Of a DNA stretch of 64,000 nucleotides, positions 32,009-44,129 are shown in pieces (the stretch's first letter is position 1; every line of letters begins with the position of its first letter). The notes beneath the pieces were generated by a model, which was not told where the DNA came from, made no database searches, and was given only the letters and a program-made list of their open reading frames with translations. Source of the DNA: Lunularia cruciata (taxonomy: Eukaryota; Streptophyta; Marchantiopsida; Lunulariales; Lunulariaceae); the NCBI GenBank assembly GCA_948567375.1, contig OX419756.1:69294552-69358551 (forward strand), written 5' to 3'. The position numbers were made by a program, and so were the translations under genes.

Positions 32009-32179
32009 ATGTTTCGAGTTCAATTCTACATTAGGCAGAAGGAGGCTATGAGAGCTCACTTGGAAAGAACATTAGGAGAGGAGAGGGCTGAACTTATGTT
32101 AGAGAACCAAGATCCATTAGTATACCCTGTAGTTCATTATGATGTCTTTGAGTTGATTTTGTACATCTTGTACACATGA
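32009..32179 (+). other. Short leader frame in family C
   Basis: The first ATG after the primer site opens a 56-codon frame (MFRVQFYIRQKEAMRAHLE...) that is charged and probably helical, ending TGA. I do not recognise it. It could be a gag N-terminus cut by a stop or a leader frame. Confidence 0.3.
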
Positions 32180-32883
32180 GAGGAATTGGAGAGATTGTGT
32201 GAGGTGGATTGCAGATTTTGGAGATTAAGGTGATTTTGGGCAAAATCTCACGTTTGAGATCTGGACTTGAGATTTCTACACATAATAGCTTAGGTTATCT
32301 TTCAGTTAGAACACTTGAAATTATTGTGAGAGCTTCTATGCGCACTGGGCTAGAATTTTTGAAAGTTGATAGGGTAAAGTGCTCCCTCAACTGCATGCTC
32401 TCTGGAAATTTGTACAGAGTCTGCCATTTCTTCAATTTTCAGTGAATTGTCCTGAAACTTTCCAAGAAAATTAAGTTCATTGTATCCTACCTGCTGCCAC
32501 AAAAATTAGAGAGAAATCGTTCTTGAGCAGGGAGAAATGAGTTTTTGAAGTGAGTGGGGTGGTTTTCAAACCAAATCTGAAATATGGGTGCTGAATAGAA
32601 AGATGTCTAGGCCAAATGGCTCGATGAAAAGATCTGAAATTTTGCAAGGAGGGATGCATTGGAGTTGTGATCAAGTGTACAAAATTTCAGAGGACTGTGA
32701 TATAATTGTTGGGAGATTTGAGTGACATTGTGAGGAAAAGTCAATTCTACAGAGTAGAGATCTCATGCATGAGAAGTTTGAGATCAACAAAAAGTATGTT
32801 TGAGTGTTTAGATTCATCTTGGGAACATGGAGGGTCATCAAGAGTGGAAATTGAGATTATGCAAGGTTCTCTAAGGGTTTTAG
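32180..32883. other. Family C leader, no gene seen
   Basis: Seven hundred bases without a convincing reading frame or motif lie between the primer site and the cysteine-rich frame. Confidence 0.5.
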
Positions 32884-33300
32884 GCGATAGTAGGGGTTGA
32901 TTTGAGGAAAAGAAAGTTTACAATAGAATTTGAAGAGAGTATTGAGAGGATCCAAAAACCTACACCACTTGGAGGAAAGAGTGAGTCTAAGTGCTTTCTA
33001 TGTGGAGAGAAGGGACATAAGGCAAGTTCATGTCCATTGACCTTTGAGAGCAAGAGATTGAGGGAAAGGAGAGGCTTACTTGACTTGGGTTTGCATGTTG
33101 GACCTTCTTCACCAAGATTGGGAGGGAGAAGAACTAAGACCAAGGAGTTGTGTGAGGTTTGTGGAGTTGAAGGACTTCCAAAAGGACATGAGTGTAGTAG
33201 AGTAAAAGCACTTTTGGAGACTTTGGTGAAGGATCTTGGAGAGAGTCTTGGTACAACTACAGAAATACTACCACCTTCATCAGCTAGTTCTCAAGATTAG
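32884..33300 (+). pseudogene. Cysteine-rich frame upstream of family C gag
   Basis: An open stretch of 138 codons with no in-frame ATG carries a CX2CX4HX4C zinc knuckle (CFLCGEKGHKASSC, about 32,992-33,033) and a second cluster CEVCGVEGLPKGHEC (about 33,154-33,198), then a Ser-rich tail before TAG at 33,298. The family C remnants at 13,901 and 53,039 keep part of the second cluster. A zinc knuckle ahead of gag, in addition to the normal one at 34,363, is unusual. It may be reached by splicing or be the relic of an extra ORF. Confidence 0.45.
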
Positions 33301-33535
33301 TGATGGAGATAATCTTTCAACTTATGGATAAACTATCCATAAGAGTTAGATTAATATGCACTCTAGGATTTGATGTTGCTATAGAAATCTTGGAGCAACC
33401 TGAACCTTTTGTGTTCCCTAGAGTTGATTATTCTCAGATGGTGTTAGTCATGTATATACTCTATTAGTAATAGAGTGAGAGAAAAAAAAAGAGAAAAAAA
33501 AATTTGAGAGAAAAGAAAGATAGTGAGAGGTTAAG

Positions 33536-34325
33536 ATGGGGAAACTTCCGGTTTTCTTTGGCAAGGATGGAGAAGATGTGGAGGCCTTTGTGAGAGACTT
33601 CAAGAGAGCTTGCATAGGAAACAATGAGAGGAGGAAGAATGGGTGGGCCTCATTATTACCAGATTTCTTTGAGGATGCAACACTTACATGGTATGAGTCA
33701 GAATACCGAGAGAGAGAGGAGAGAGGGAGAAGAGGAGTATTGGGAGACTTTGACTTCAGCACTCATTGAGAACTTTCTTCCGGATGAGAGTTATGAGAGA
33801 TTGATGAGTGAGGTTACATTTCTCAAGCAAGGAGATGGAGAGAAAGTGAGAGTCTATGTGGAAAGAGTGGAAAAGTTAGAGTCCAGGTTTCGCATAGTGT
33901 TGAGGAAGGGTGGGGATGATGTGGAGACTACAATGATTGGCATAGGGGACATGCTCACCAAGAATTTTGTGGGAGGGTTGAGACCACAAATTAGAAGCAA
34001 GGTGAAATATGAGAAACCTTCTTCCAAGGTTGAAGCTATCAAGATCGCAATTTGTATGGAGGAGAGTTTGGAAGGGGATGAGAGTGATTTGGTGGTGAAG
34101 GAGGTTGTGCATCCTCCTCAAGGCTACAAGTATGGTGGAACTTCTGATACTTTGGTGACAAGGGTTGCACCACAAGTAGTAGTTGCTCTAGTTCTTGCAC
34201 CTCCACCAAAAGATCCACTCCAAACCATCACAGAACAACTTGCGGATCTCAAGATCAATGTGGTGCAACTATGGGAGAAGAGAGAGGTGGATCTAAATGT
34301 AGGGAGAGGACCTAGGAGTTATTGA
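33536..34325 (+). pseudogene. Family C gag, one frameshift
   Basis: The ATG at 33,536 opens MGKLPVFFGKDGEDVEAF..., with the retrotransposon gag motif DFFEDATLTWYESEY. A one-base shift inside a purine repeat near 33,710-33,735 moves coding to the next frame, which continues through MSEVTFLKQGDGEKVRVY to TGA at 34,323. Apart from these lesions gag is nearly intact. Confidence 0.75.
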
Positions 34326-35288
34326 AACTATCCATATAGAGGAGGCCAACCAGCCAACAATTTCAATGATAGAAATTGTTTTGGTTGTGGAGGAAGAGGC
34401 CATATCCAAAGGAATTGCCTAAATTCCACTTACCATGGAGGAAGGGATTATGAGGGAGCCAATAGAGGGAAAGAGGGAGGTAGTGAAACCCAAGTGGCTC
34501 CTAATCCCAACAAAGGTAAGGGGATAGCATCCATAGATGTGGTTGAGAGCAAGTATGAGAAGGGAGAGTGCTCAAACTCCAAGGGTCTTAATTTGGAGCT
34601 TTTGGCACAAGAGAAGAAGAGAGCTTGTTTTGCAGAGGATGTTCACTCTTCTCAAGGATTTACTTCAAGCAAGGATACTCCTATGTCTACTAGGAGCACT
34701 CGCACCTCAACACCATCAACAACAAAGACTCCAAGGAAGAAGTTGGGGATGGAGGACTTCTTGAACTCAAAGCAACAATGGAACTACAATGTGTTGGAGG
34801 ATGTTGGTAGTCACCAGGCTAACATCGCAGTTGGCAAATTAATTGCTTTGAACCCTACCTTGAGAAAGGAGCTTAGAGGTGGTTTGAGTTCTACAAGGAG
34901 CAAGAGGAAGAAGAAGGCAAAAGTTCCAGTATCAATGGGGGTGGTGGATGCCAAGCCAACACCATGGGAGGCTTGTGAATATGCCTCCAAGATTGATGTG
35001 AGAGTGAATGGTCACAACATCAAGGATGCATTGGTTGATGGAGGATCAACAGTAAATGCCATGTCAGAAAGGTTGATGAAGAAGTTGGGTATGATACCCT
35101 CAAGACCTTCAACATTTGTGGTGAGCATGGCAAACAAGCAACAAGTTCGACCAGTAGGAGTGATGGATAAAGTGGTAGATTCAGTTATGGGAGTTCAAAA
35201 TCTTATGACTTTCCAAGTCTTGAAGGATTCAAGCTATGACTTACTTCTTGGGAGGCCATGGTTGAGAGCAGCACTCACAACTGATTGA
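34326..35288 (+). pseudogene. Family C nucleocapsid knuckle and protease
   Basis: This frame is in register with the gag segment before it, separated only by the TGA at 34,323. It contains a zinc knuckle CFGCGGRGHIQRNC (about 34,378-34,419), a Lys/Ser-rich linker, and a protease with DALVDGGSTVNAMS and, about 65 residues on, YDLLLGRPWLRA. The catalytic Asp is present. It ends at TGA near 35,286; RT is missing. Confidence 0.75.
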
Positions 35289-35447
35289 TGGCGCAAAGGG
35301 TACTTGAGGATTGGGCCATCAAAACATAGAGTCACTATTCCTATGACTAACACCACCAACACTTCACATTCAGATACCCCATCTTCTGATTATTGGGAAT
35401 CAGATTCTGAAGAAGGAGCTTAAGGTATGGACACAAGCATGGAAGAG

Positions 35448-36120
35448 GAGTGGAAACAAATTCTCTTGGCTTCTAGCCAATTGGATGGCGTGGCAAAACT
35501 TTGGTGGTGATTCCAAGTAGAAAGAGCTGAAAGACAAATTGTTACACTGATTTTGACATGTGCAGAATTCAAGAATGCAATACTTGGTCAATTTTAAACT
35601 ATAGATGCCACCCGAGCCACACAAGATAAATTGGTGGAGTTGAGGCAGATTGGTTTAGTGAGAAGCTACATCACACAATTTCAGAACATCATCATGCAAA
35701 TTCTAAATATCCAAGAAGGTGAAGTTCTGGATTGATTTGTGCGAGGATTGAAGTCACAAACTAAATTGGAGGTGACCATGCGAGAGCCACAGAACTTAGA
35801 AGAAGCCATGCAATTTTGAGCGTTTTGATTCCTTGGTTGCAACAACTTGGTCTCGACCTCGACCTACACAAAGCCTACCAGTACCACGAGTGGAAGAACC
35901 GGTACCAATGGAGATTGATGCTATCCAACAAAGACCACTTGGCACAACAGAAAGAGAAAGATTACAACAAAATGGAGGTTTTTTTTATTGTCGCCAAGTT
36001 GGACATTGCATTGTTGAGTGTCCACTTAGGAATGGGCGATCTCAACAAGTTGCCCAGATGGAGTTTGTGGAACAAAATGATCAAGGAAACAAAGAATCCC
36101 AGAAGGAGATTTTTAGCCGC
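35448..36120 (+). pseudogene. A4 gag, partial
   Basis: The gag C-terminus (SYITQFQNIIMQ near 35,665) contains stops near 35,734 and 35,817. The zinc-knuckle region is CRQVGHCIVEC near 35,990, with its first Cys replaced (FFYC). Confidence 0.68.
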
Positions 36121-36131
36121 TTACTGGGAGC

Positions 36132-36764
36132 TTGATTAGTTCCAATGGGATTGAAGGCTCGACCTATGCAATTTTGCTTCACTTGCAAGGTACAATATCT
36201 AATCGGGGTTGTAGGATTTTGGTTGATTCTGGAAGTTCAGAGAATTGCATGTCTATGCAAGTAGCAAAGGAATTGGGTATTCCTATCAAGCCAGTGTTTG
36301 GAAGTAGGTTGATGATGGCGGATGGTTGAAAGGATTTTGCATTCCGCACCTCACATCCTATTACTTGCAAGATTGGGAAGGAGTATTTGGAGTGTATGAG
36401 ATTTGTAGTGGCACCTCTTCACTATGATATCATTTTGGGTCTACCTTGGCTTGAACATCATAAGGTTCATTTTGATTGGACCCGACGACAAATTCAAGTA
36501 CAACACCAAGGTAAAAATTTCCGATTAGGTTGTCTGGCACCTCTGAGTAGGATGCTTAAGAATAGTCAGTCCCAAGATGGGAAGTTTGTCGTGAAGGTAG
36601 CCATAGAGCAAATCTAGAAGGGAGATGAGTCCCAAGATGGGAAGTTTGCCAAGAAGGCAACCATGGAGCAAGCTTGGAAGAGAGATGGGTCCTTGGAAGG
36701 GAAGTTTGTTAATGAAGCGGCCATAGAGCAAGCTTTAGAGGAAGATAAGTCTGTATTCACGGTG
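36132..36764 (+). pseudogene. A4 protease and three 60-bp repeats
   Basis: The protease motif ILVDSGSSENC is intact near 36,218 but a TGA at 36,327 breaks the frame. ILGLPWLEHHKV follows near 36,434. The three tandem 60-bp repeats are at 36,567-36,746, the first ending in a TAG. Confidence 0.75.
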
Positions 36765-36822
36765 TGGATCTAAGCCGATTGCACAAGAACAATCTGAGGA
36801 GGGCCAAGAGCCTCATCAAGCA

Positions 36823-38400
36823 ATGGTTGATAGGATAGTTCAGGAGTTTGCATATGTGTTTCCGGATGATCTGCCAAAGGGATTACTCTTCAATCTAGGT
36901 TTGCTCTTCAAGATCGAGTTATTGCCAGGAAGTACTCCAATGGGTAGACCAATCTATTGGCTCTCACCAAAGGAGTTGGAAGAGTTGCAAATAACACTTA
37001 CAGAGTTGTTGGAGAAGGATTTCACACATCATAGTACCTCTCCTTGGGGAGCACCGGTACTATTTGTTCCAAAGAAGGATGGAGGACTTCATTTCTGTAT
37101 TGATTGCCGTGGACTGAATAAGCATACCGTGAAGAATGCATATCCCTTGCCTTGGATCGATGACCTGCTTGATCAACTAAGTGGAGCACGCTGTTTTTCC
37201 AAGTTGGATCTTTGTAGTGGCTATTGGAAAATTCCTATTGAAGGAGAGGACGTGCAAAAGACTGCTTTTGCACAAGGTATGGACATTTTGAGTGGAGAGC
37301 TCTACCTTTCGGACTCACTAATGCTCCAGCAGTCTTCATGGATCAGATGCATTGAGTGTTGGACAGACTATTGGATCAGTCCATGGTTGTGATCTTAGAT
37401 GATATCTTAATCTATAGCAAGACAAAGGCAGAACACGTGAATCATGTGCACGAAGTCCTAAGATGACTACGACAGTGGAAATTTTACTGCAAGAAGTCAA
37501 AGTGTGTTTTTTGGCAGAAGGAGGTTACCTTCTTGGATCATAAGATCTCATCAGAGGGGATCAAGATGGAAGAAGAGAAGATCAAGGCCATTATTGATTG
37601 ACCTACCCCGAAGGATGCTATAGAAGTACAAGCATTCAATGGATTAGTCAGTTTTTACCGATGGTTCATCCACTATTATGCTCACGTAGCTACATCACTG
37701 ACTGACCTCTTGGGAAAGAAGTTGAGCTTCCAATGGACCACCAAGCATGAAGAAGCATTCCATAAGTTTAATCATATGGTGTCTTCAAGACCTATTCTTC
37801 AACCATATGATCCTCAACTACCTTGTGTGGTTGATTTTGATGCTTCTAACTTTGCAATTGGAGCTATGTTGCAACAAGAATTTCCAGATGGACTACATCC
37901 TATTGCCTTTGTGTCTTGCCAAATAAATACAGCTGAAAGAAATTACTCTACTCGAGATCCGGAACAACTTGCAATGGTATAGACCACCAAGGTATGGAGG
38001 CATTATCTCTTGGGGAAACAAGTGATCATGCAAACTGATCACAAGCCTTTGTTGCAGACGTAGACCTTACACTTGGAGCACATGAAGAGTCGGCATCACC
38101 GATGGGAAGAGCAACTCCAATTGTTTGACATCAAACTTGAGTACAAACCAGATCGGTTCCATGTCATCCCCGATGCTCCATCACAACGACCTGATTTGAA
38201 GGATCTTCCTTTCATCACGGCGGCAATTACAACGGTGTCCATTGACCCTAAGGTCCATAATGAGTTTCAATCAGCTCTACAACAAGATCCCTTCTTCCAA
38301 ATGGTACACGGTTGTCTGACAACATGCGACAAAGAGTACAACACCTTCTCCTTTAAGGAAGGCCTTTTATTCCATGCAGACCAAATCTATGTTCAAACCT
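36823..38400 (+). pseudogene. A4 reverse transcriptase and RNase H
   Basis: A 189-codon open stretch (36,823-37,392) covers RT from VFPDDLPKG through FVPKKDGG and [10 protein letters not shown]; a one-base loss near 37,265 shifts the frame. LDDILIYSK lies near 37,395. RNase H text (VVDFDASNFAIGAML) is open at 37,710-37,982 and the C-terminal part at 38,073-38,402. Confidence 0.78.
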
Positions 38401-38417
38401 AAAGTGATCTTCGACTT

Positions 38418-39788
38418 GTGCACCTTCAAGAAGCCCATGATTTACCAATAGCTGGTCACATGGGAGTGGACAAGACCTTGGGCACCCTCCAATGCCAATG
38501 GTGGTGGCCCAATTTGACACAAGATGTTCAAGACTTTATCCGATCATGTGAGAGTTGCCAACGGAACAAGGCCAGCAACCAGAAGCCGAGTGGACTCCTT
38601 CAACCACTCGCCATGCCATCTGCTCGTTGGGAACATGTGAGCTTGGATCTAATCACAGCCTTGCCAAAGACAAAACAAGGACACACTGCAATTGTGATGT
38701 TTGTGGATAAGCTTAATAAGCAAATCCACTTGGCACCAACCTACGGTACGGTGGATGCTCCAACCTTAGCGCAAATCTACTTCGACAATGTCTTCAAGCA
38801 TCATGGGATGCCATGTGTACTCATCTCCGATCGTGATCCTCAATTTACCGAGAAGTTTTAGCAAGCACTCTTCCAGATACTCGGCACCAAGCTTGCTTTG
38901 TCCACAGCCTATCATCCTCAAACTGATGGACAAATTCAACGTGCAAATCATACATTGGAGGATAGGTTGCGGGCCTTTGTCAATGTCCACCATACCAACT
39001 GGGATGAATGTCTTGCAGCTGTAGAATTTGCCTACAACAATTCCAAACAGGCAAGCACTGGATTTTCTCCTTTCTTTCTCAATTTTGGCCAAGATTTGCT
39101 TGTTCCAGATTCTCTTCTTGCTGCCCCTCCCTCTCAAGTTCCTCATACTTCCACATTCTTGACCACTATATCCCAATCTCTCCAACAAGCCAAGTCTCAC
39201 CTCCTTGTTGCTCAAAATTGCCAAAAACAATATGCGGACCACCATCATCGTGATCTCACCTTTGAAGTTGGTGATAAAGTCATGCTATCCTCTAGTAACC
39301 TCCCTCTCCCACTTGATACCCAAGTTCGTAAACTTGCTCCTAATTGGATAGGACCCTTTGATATCACCCACATTATCTCTCCTATTGCTTATCAACTTGC
39401 CTTGCCTTATCACATGCATATCCATCCTGTCTTTCATGTTTCCAAGTTGAAACCCTTTGTTCCTAACCCCTCTTCCTTTTCCTCTCGAGTCCAACCTCCT
39501 CCTCTGCCTGTCCTTATCCATGATCATGAGGAGTACGAAGTTGATCATATCCTTCCGAGTCATCATATTCAACAAGGCCGTCGCCAACATACAGAGTACA
39601 AAGTCCTTTGGAAAGGGTATCCCCTTCATGATGCCACATGGGAACCTCTTTCCCACCTCCAAAATGCACAGATGGCCATCAAGGAATTCGAAGCTTCATT
39701 GGGGACGAGGAAGTTTCACCAACTAGCAGCAGGGGAATATGTAACAATATGGAGTTCAGCGACGAAGTTAGTTGGGCTTACAAAGTAG
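38418..39788 (+). pseudogene. A4 integrase and chromodomain, catalytic Glu lost
   Basis: An open 147-codon stretch (38,418-38,861) has HDLPIAGHMGVDKT, CESCQRNK, SLDLITALPK and LISDRDPQF. After a TAG near 38,860 a 296-codon frame (38,898-39,788) carries the rest of the core, the GPF motif and an intact chromodomain (EEYEVDHIL..., VLWKGYPLHDATWEP). The Glu of the DD35E triad reads as Gln (DGQIQRAN near 38,930), unlike A1 and A2. Confidence 0.82.
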
Positions 39789-40162
39789 AGAATAAGAAAA
39801 AATAGCCTAGAATATTCTAGAAGTATCTAAGAAGCTTCTTGGGAAGCTTCCCAACTAGTTAACTTGCGCCCTAAGTAGGTAGCTTCTAGAAGGAGGCTTT
39901 TAGAAGCTTCTAACTAGCTTAGCTTGCACGCCAAGTAGGCGGCTTCTAGAAGGAAGCTTCTTGAGAAGCTTCATGGTTAACTTGGCTTGCACTCCAAGAA
40001 AGCGGCTCAAGGAAGCTTCTTGAGAAGCTTCAAGGGTCTTGTATGGTACTTATAAATACCAAAGCCAAAGCTCATGCTAGGCATTTGGAGTTTTCACTCA
40101 TTCAAGTGTCCCAATGTGAGTTTTCATTCTCCTATTTCTCACCTCGGTTTTGGTCTTTTACA
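39740..40162 (+). repeat. 3' LTR of A4
   Basis: The LTR is 423 bp, TGTAAC...TTTTACA, and carries a small insertion relative to A1 (GAAGGAGGCTTTTA near 39,891). The perfect heat-shock element at 39,810-39,822 is kept. Confidence 0.88.
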
Positions 40163-40524
40163 AAAAGGCTGGCCTTTCCCTCTACACCCCCCACTATTTT
40201 TCTCCTTGAGAGCTTTCCAATGGTACCTCACTTATGTGATTCTAAACTTCCTACAATAAGATTCTCTAAAGAATCCCTCCAAACCAGCTAGATAGGACAA
40301 GGATCAACATGTCATCCATCCATAAAACTAATCTAAGTGTAGAGCTTGTTAACATGTCACCAATCTATATATCTGATCCAAGGTTGAGGTTTGTTTGAGT
40401 GTATACTCTTTGTTATATAATAAAGAGAAGGTGCTCCTTTGGAGTATCCAAATATTGAGTGTGAAGCTTTGTATTTCTTCTCTTGTGTTCCTCTTAGAGG
40501 TTCTCCTATCCTCAGAATATTACA
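40163..40524 (+). repeat. Family B LTR, second part (unit 2)
   Basis: It matches 6,172-6,533 and ends ATTACA at 40,524, directly after the AAAAG duplication. Confidence 0.75.
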
Positions 40525-41344
40525 GTTGGAGTACAACTTTACCTCCAATGCATAGAAATTACACTCCAACTCCCTTATTTTGTTTGGTGACTTTGAGTTA
40601 GGACCAACTTCTAAACATGCTTGATGGTCTTCCATGTTCTCTGTTCAACAATCATGAGGATCCACATCCTCTTTGCTGTTGGGCTTCTTGAACAGAATTT
40701 ATTTATATATTGACCTCCTATTACACTTGTACACAAAGGATCTATTCCCAATTCTATTGCGCCTTGACTATCTTGGTTAACTCTACAATTCAATGTTTGG
40801 CCATCCACTTGAATGTTTGATAGGCCAACTTTGTTTGTGAGGCTGGAAGTCATACCACAATCACTTCCTTGTCCATGGCAATCTCCTCATTCTAGGAACA
40901 CATCTATTCCTCTTGCACCTTCTTGAAGTCCACAAATGCTTAATCACACTAGTCAACTGCTATCTCATCACATTGATTTTGGCTTTTGCCATTTGCAATT
41001 TAATTTTGTGCCTCTCCCAACATTCCTTCTTGTCTTTCTTCCACTAGTTACCAATAGTAGACTAGTGGACACACTCCTTTTTTTTGTAATTCCTTCTCCT
41101 TGGTCTTGAGTTTCTTCTCCAACTTGTAGACCTTCTATCTTGTGGTAATCATAACATGTTCCTTCAATGATGTCATCTCTTCATGAGCTTGAATTGTCTA
41201 CTCTTGAGCTTCTAGTAATCTATTTTTAGCCTTTGCCTTCTCATATTTAGCATTGTATCATTTGGTGAAGAAACTCCACCATTGTCTTCACATCATTCAT
41301 GCTGGGATGAAGCTTGTTATAGAATGAAAGAATCTCTCTATCTC
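40525..41344 (-). other. Spacer between inverted family B LTRs (unit 2)
   Basis: It matches 6,534-7,343. One minus-strand frame of 80 codons (40,611-40,853, starting MTSSLTNKVG) is open here and broken in unit 1. I do not recognise a domain. Confidence 0.35.
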
Positions 41345-42109
41345 TATAATCTTTTGAGGATATGAGACCTAAAGAGAAACACTAAAGAAGAAACACACAA
41401 CTTTACACTCAACCTCCAATGTTGCAATGGAACACCTTGATTGTATTATATAACAAAGTGGACTCATCTAAAGGAAGCTCCACCCTTGGATCATATAGAT
41501 GGATTGGTGACTTGTAAGCCAGCTCTGCCCTTAGATTGGTTGCATGCATGGGTGATGTGTTGGTTTTGATCCTATCTGGTTGGTCAAACCGTCTTTGATT
41601 GGAGGGAATCTTTAGAGAATCTTCATGTTAATATCTCTAAATGGCATGGGCAAGGTACCATTGGAAAGCTCTTCATGAGATAAACTTGGGGGGAGAGAAG
41701 GCTAGTCTATCTTCCATAAGTGTGGGGAGAGGGGAGGGGAGGTGGCACACATTTTCAAAGCCTAAATCATCCATTTTGGCCTTCCAAATTGGCTCCAAAG
41801 TTGAGGCTATTTTTAGCTCTTGCTTTATTAGAAGAAGTCCTCTTTTGGTGATACCTCTATTTGAACTACCTACCTCATCATGCATAACATCCTTCTAGAT
41901 GTTGTCAAGTCAATTTCTACCTCTAGATAATATATCTAGCTTTTGGTATTACAAATTTAAGTTACTTTTGACTCTTGCACTATTAGTAAAAGTACTCTTT
42001 TGGTGAAACCTCTATCTAATCTACCTATCCTATCATACATAACATCCTCCTAGATGTTACTAAGCCAATTTTTTAACTTTAAATGATAATTCTAGCTATT
42101 GGTATTACA
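41345..42109 (-). repeat. Inverted family B LTR (unit 2)
   Basis: It is the counterpart of 7,344-8,117, starting TGTAATACC on the minus strand at 42,109 and with the same internal second block. Confidence 0.65.
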
Positions 42110-42155
42110 CTATCCTATCACTTTGAGGGTGGGCTCCAACTTGTGCATAATCCAT

Positions 42156-42620
42156 CATGACAATTGATTGTAGTGAATGGGGTCCTAAAAGGCAATCAAG
42201 TGCGAGTGTTAATAGATCCGGGAGCCGCAAAGAATTTCATGTCTTGCTCTATTGCAATAAGATTGGGAATGGATCTAGAGAGAGATGAGAGTGAAGAAGT
42301 AGAGTTACCTAACAAACAAACAGAGAGGATTGAATCATTACCCATGCGGATAACACTCTCTATAGGAAAATATCAAGAAGCAATTGAGTGGCGAGTGATA
42401 CAATTAGCTTGTTATGATGCAATCTTAGGTATGCTATGGATGGAGCATTACAACCCTATGGTAGATTGGAGGAAGAAAGTAGTTAGAACCCACCAATGGT
42501 AGATCATTGTGGTTAAAGAAAAATCACATAGGCAAGAATTGCCTCTCTGTGTCATAGGAACAACAGCTATCTATAAGACTGATAGGTGTTTCATGGGTCT
42601 AATAAGAGAAGTCTAGAGTG
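42156..42620 (+). pseudogene. Family B protease (unit 2)
   Basis: The frame is open at 42,164-42,502 and keeps VLIDPGAAKNF, an intact protease active-site text, then YDAILGMLWMEHYNP. A TAG at 42,500 ends it earlier than in unit 1. Confidence 0.75.
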
Positions 42621-44100
42621 CACAACTAGAAAGATAAATTCTTGAGAAATTGAAGGATATTGTAAATGAGTTTCAAGATGTCTTTCATGATGATCTACCC
42701 TCAAGATTACCACCAAAAAGGAGAGTAGATCATAAAAATGAGACACTCTCGGGGAAGACACCTCCCTATAAGGCTCCATATTGCCTATCACCTCATGAGT
42801 TGGAGTAGTGAAAGAATCAAATTGAGGACATGCTATAGAAAGGGTTCATCCAACCTAGCATATCACCATATGGGGCTCTGGTCTTGTTTGTGAAGAAGAA
42901 AGATAGTACAATGCACATGTGCATTGACTATCAGGGTCTCAATCAGCAAACAATGAAGAACAAACACCCCTTACCTTGCATGGATGATCTATTTGATCAA
43001 CTCAATGGAGCAAGACACTTCACCAAACTAGATTTGTGGAACAGTTACAATCAAATCCAAATTGCAGAGGAGGATGTGTACAAGACTACCTTTTGAACCA
43101 AGTATGGCCACTTTGAGTATCTTGTGATGCCTTTTGGTCTCACCAATGCACTTGCCACTTTCATGAGTCTAATTAATGATATATTTTGTCCATATTTGTA
43201 TAAGTTTGTCATTTTGTCTTCTTGTATGACATCTTAGTATACAGTAGGACAATGACAGAACACAAACAACATCTAGTAGGAGGATGACAGAACACAAACA
43301 ACATCTACGAGAAGTCCTCCACATTCTAAGACAAAATTGATTGTATGCCAAAATCTCAAAGTGTGAGTTTTGCAAGTCTAAAGTAGACTACTTGGGGCAT
43401 AGAGTAAGTGCAAGGGGTATAAAAGTATTGAAAAATAAAATAGAGGTCATTAAAAAATGGAGTGCCCCAAAAGATCAGACTCAACTCAAGAGCTTCTTGG
43501 GTTTGATGGGATTCTATCATCGGTTTGTCAAGGACTTCTTCAAGGTTGTACAACCTTTAATAGCACTACTTGGCAAGGGGAAGAAGTGGACATGGAGAAC
43601 TACACAAGAGTTGGCCTTTCAAGAGTTGAAAGCCGCCTTGCTACATGCACCAATCTTGAAGTGGTATGACCCAAAATGTCAAATCAAGTTGGCCATAGAT
43701 ACATCAGGCGTAACAATTGGAGCAGTCCTACAACAAGAGTGGCATGACGGATGGCATCCCATTGCATATTTCTCTTGAAAGTTGCTACCGGCAGAGCGCA
43801 ACTACCACACCATAGAACAAGAAGAGTTGGCCATTGTCATGGCAACCAAGCATCTGAAGCACTATCTTGGCAAGAAGGCATTTGTGGTAGAGACAGACCA
43901 CAAACCTCTAGTCTACCTCGAGACGTAGAAGGATCTATCTCATTGCCAGATTCGATGGGCAGAGTGGCAACAATGCTTCAACATGACAATCACCTACATT
44001 GAAGGAAAGAAGCAACTTGCAGATGCATTCACCCGCATGCCAATGGCAAACAACTTGGTAGTAGAGGTTTAGATTAACCCTAAATTTTGGCTAGAGATTC
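42621..44100 (+). pseudogene. Family B reverse transcriptase and RNase H (unit 2)
   Basis: RT is open at 42,884-43,096 ([41 protein letters not shown]); FGLTNA lies near 43,135. The connection and RNase H part is open at 43,341-43,778 (YLGHRVSARGI, FLGLMGFYHRFVKDF, AIDTSGVTIGAVLQQ). The same duplicated stretch as in unit 1 lies near 43,250-43,310. Confidence 0.77.
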
Positions 44101-44129
44101 TGGCGGCTATAAAAACTGATCCACAGATT

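Larger units (their letters stand above)
31289..35447 (+). mobile_element. Family C Gypsy element, 5' half (LTR, gag, protease)
   Basis: The 5' LTR, a primer site, a leader with short frames, gag and protease are present; RT, RNase H, integrase and the 3' LTR are missing. The protease motif VDGGSTVNAMS and the primer site resemble plant non-chromovirus Gypsy elements (Athila/Tat side), which is my inference. It joins family A gag (plus strand) at about 35,447 through shared bases GAGTGGAAACA. Confidence 0.72.
35448..40162 (+). mobile_element. A4: unit 2 counterpart of A1, 5'-truncated
   Basis: It matches A1 from about 1,478 to 6,171 and ends with the same LTR and AAAAG duplication (40,163-40,167) in the same family B LTR. 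The 5' LTR remainder and early gag were replaced by A2 and family C sequence. It is therefore the paralogue of A1 by segmental duplication, not an independent insertion. Confidence 0.88.
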
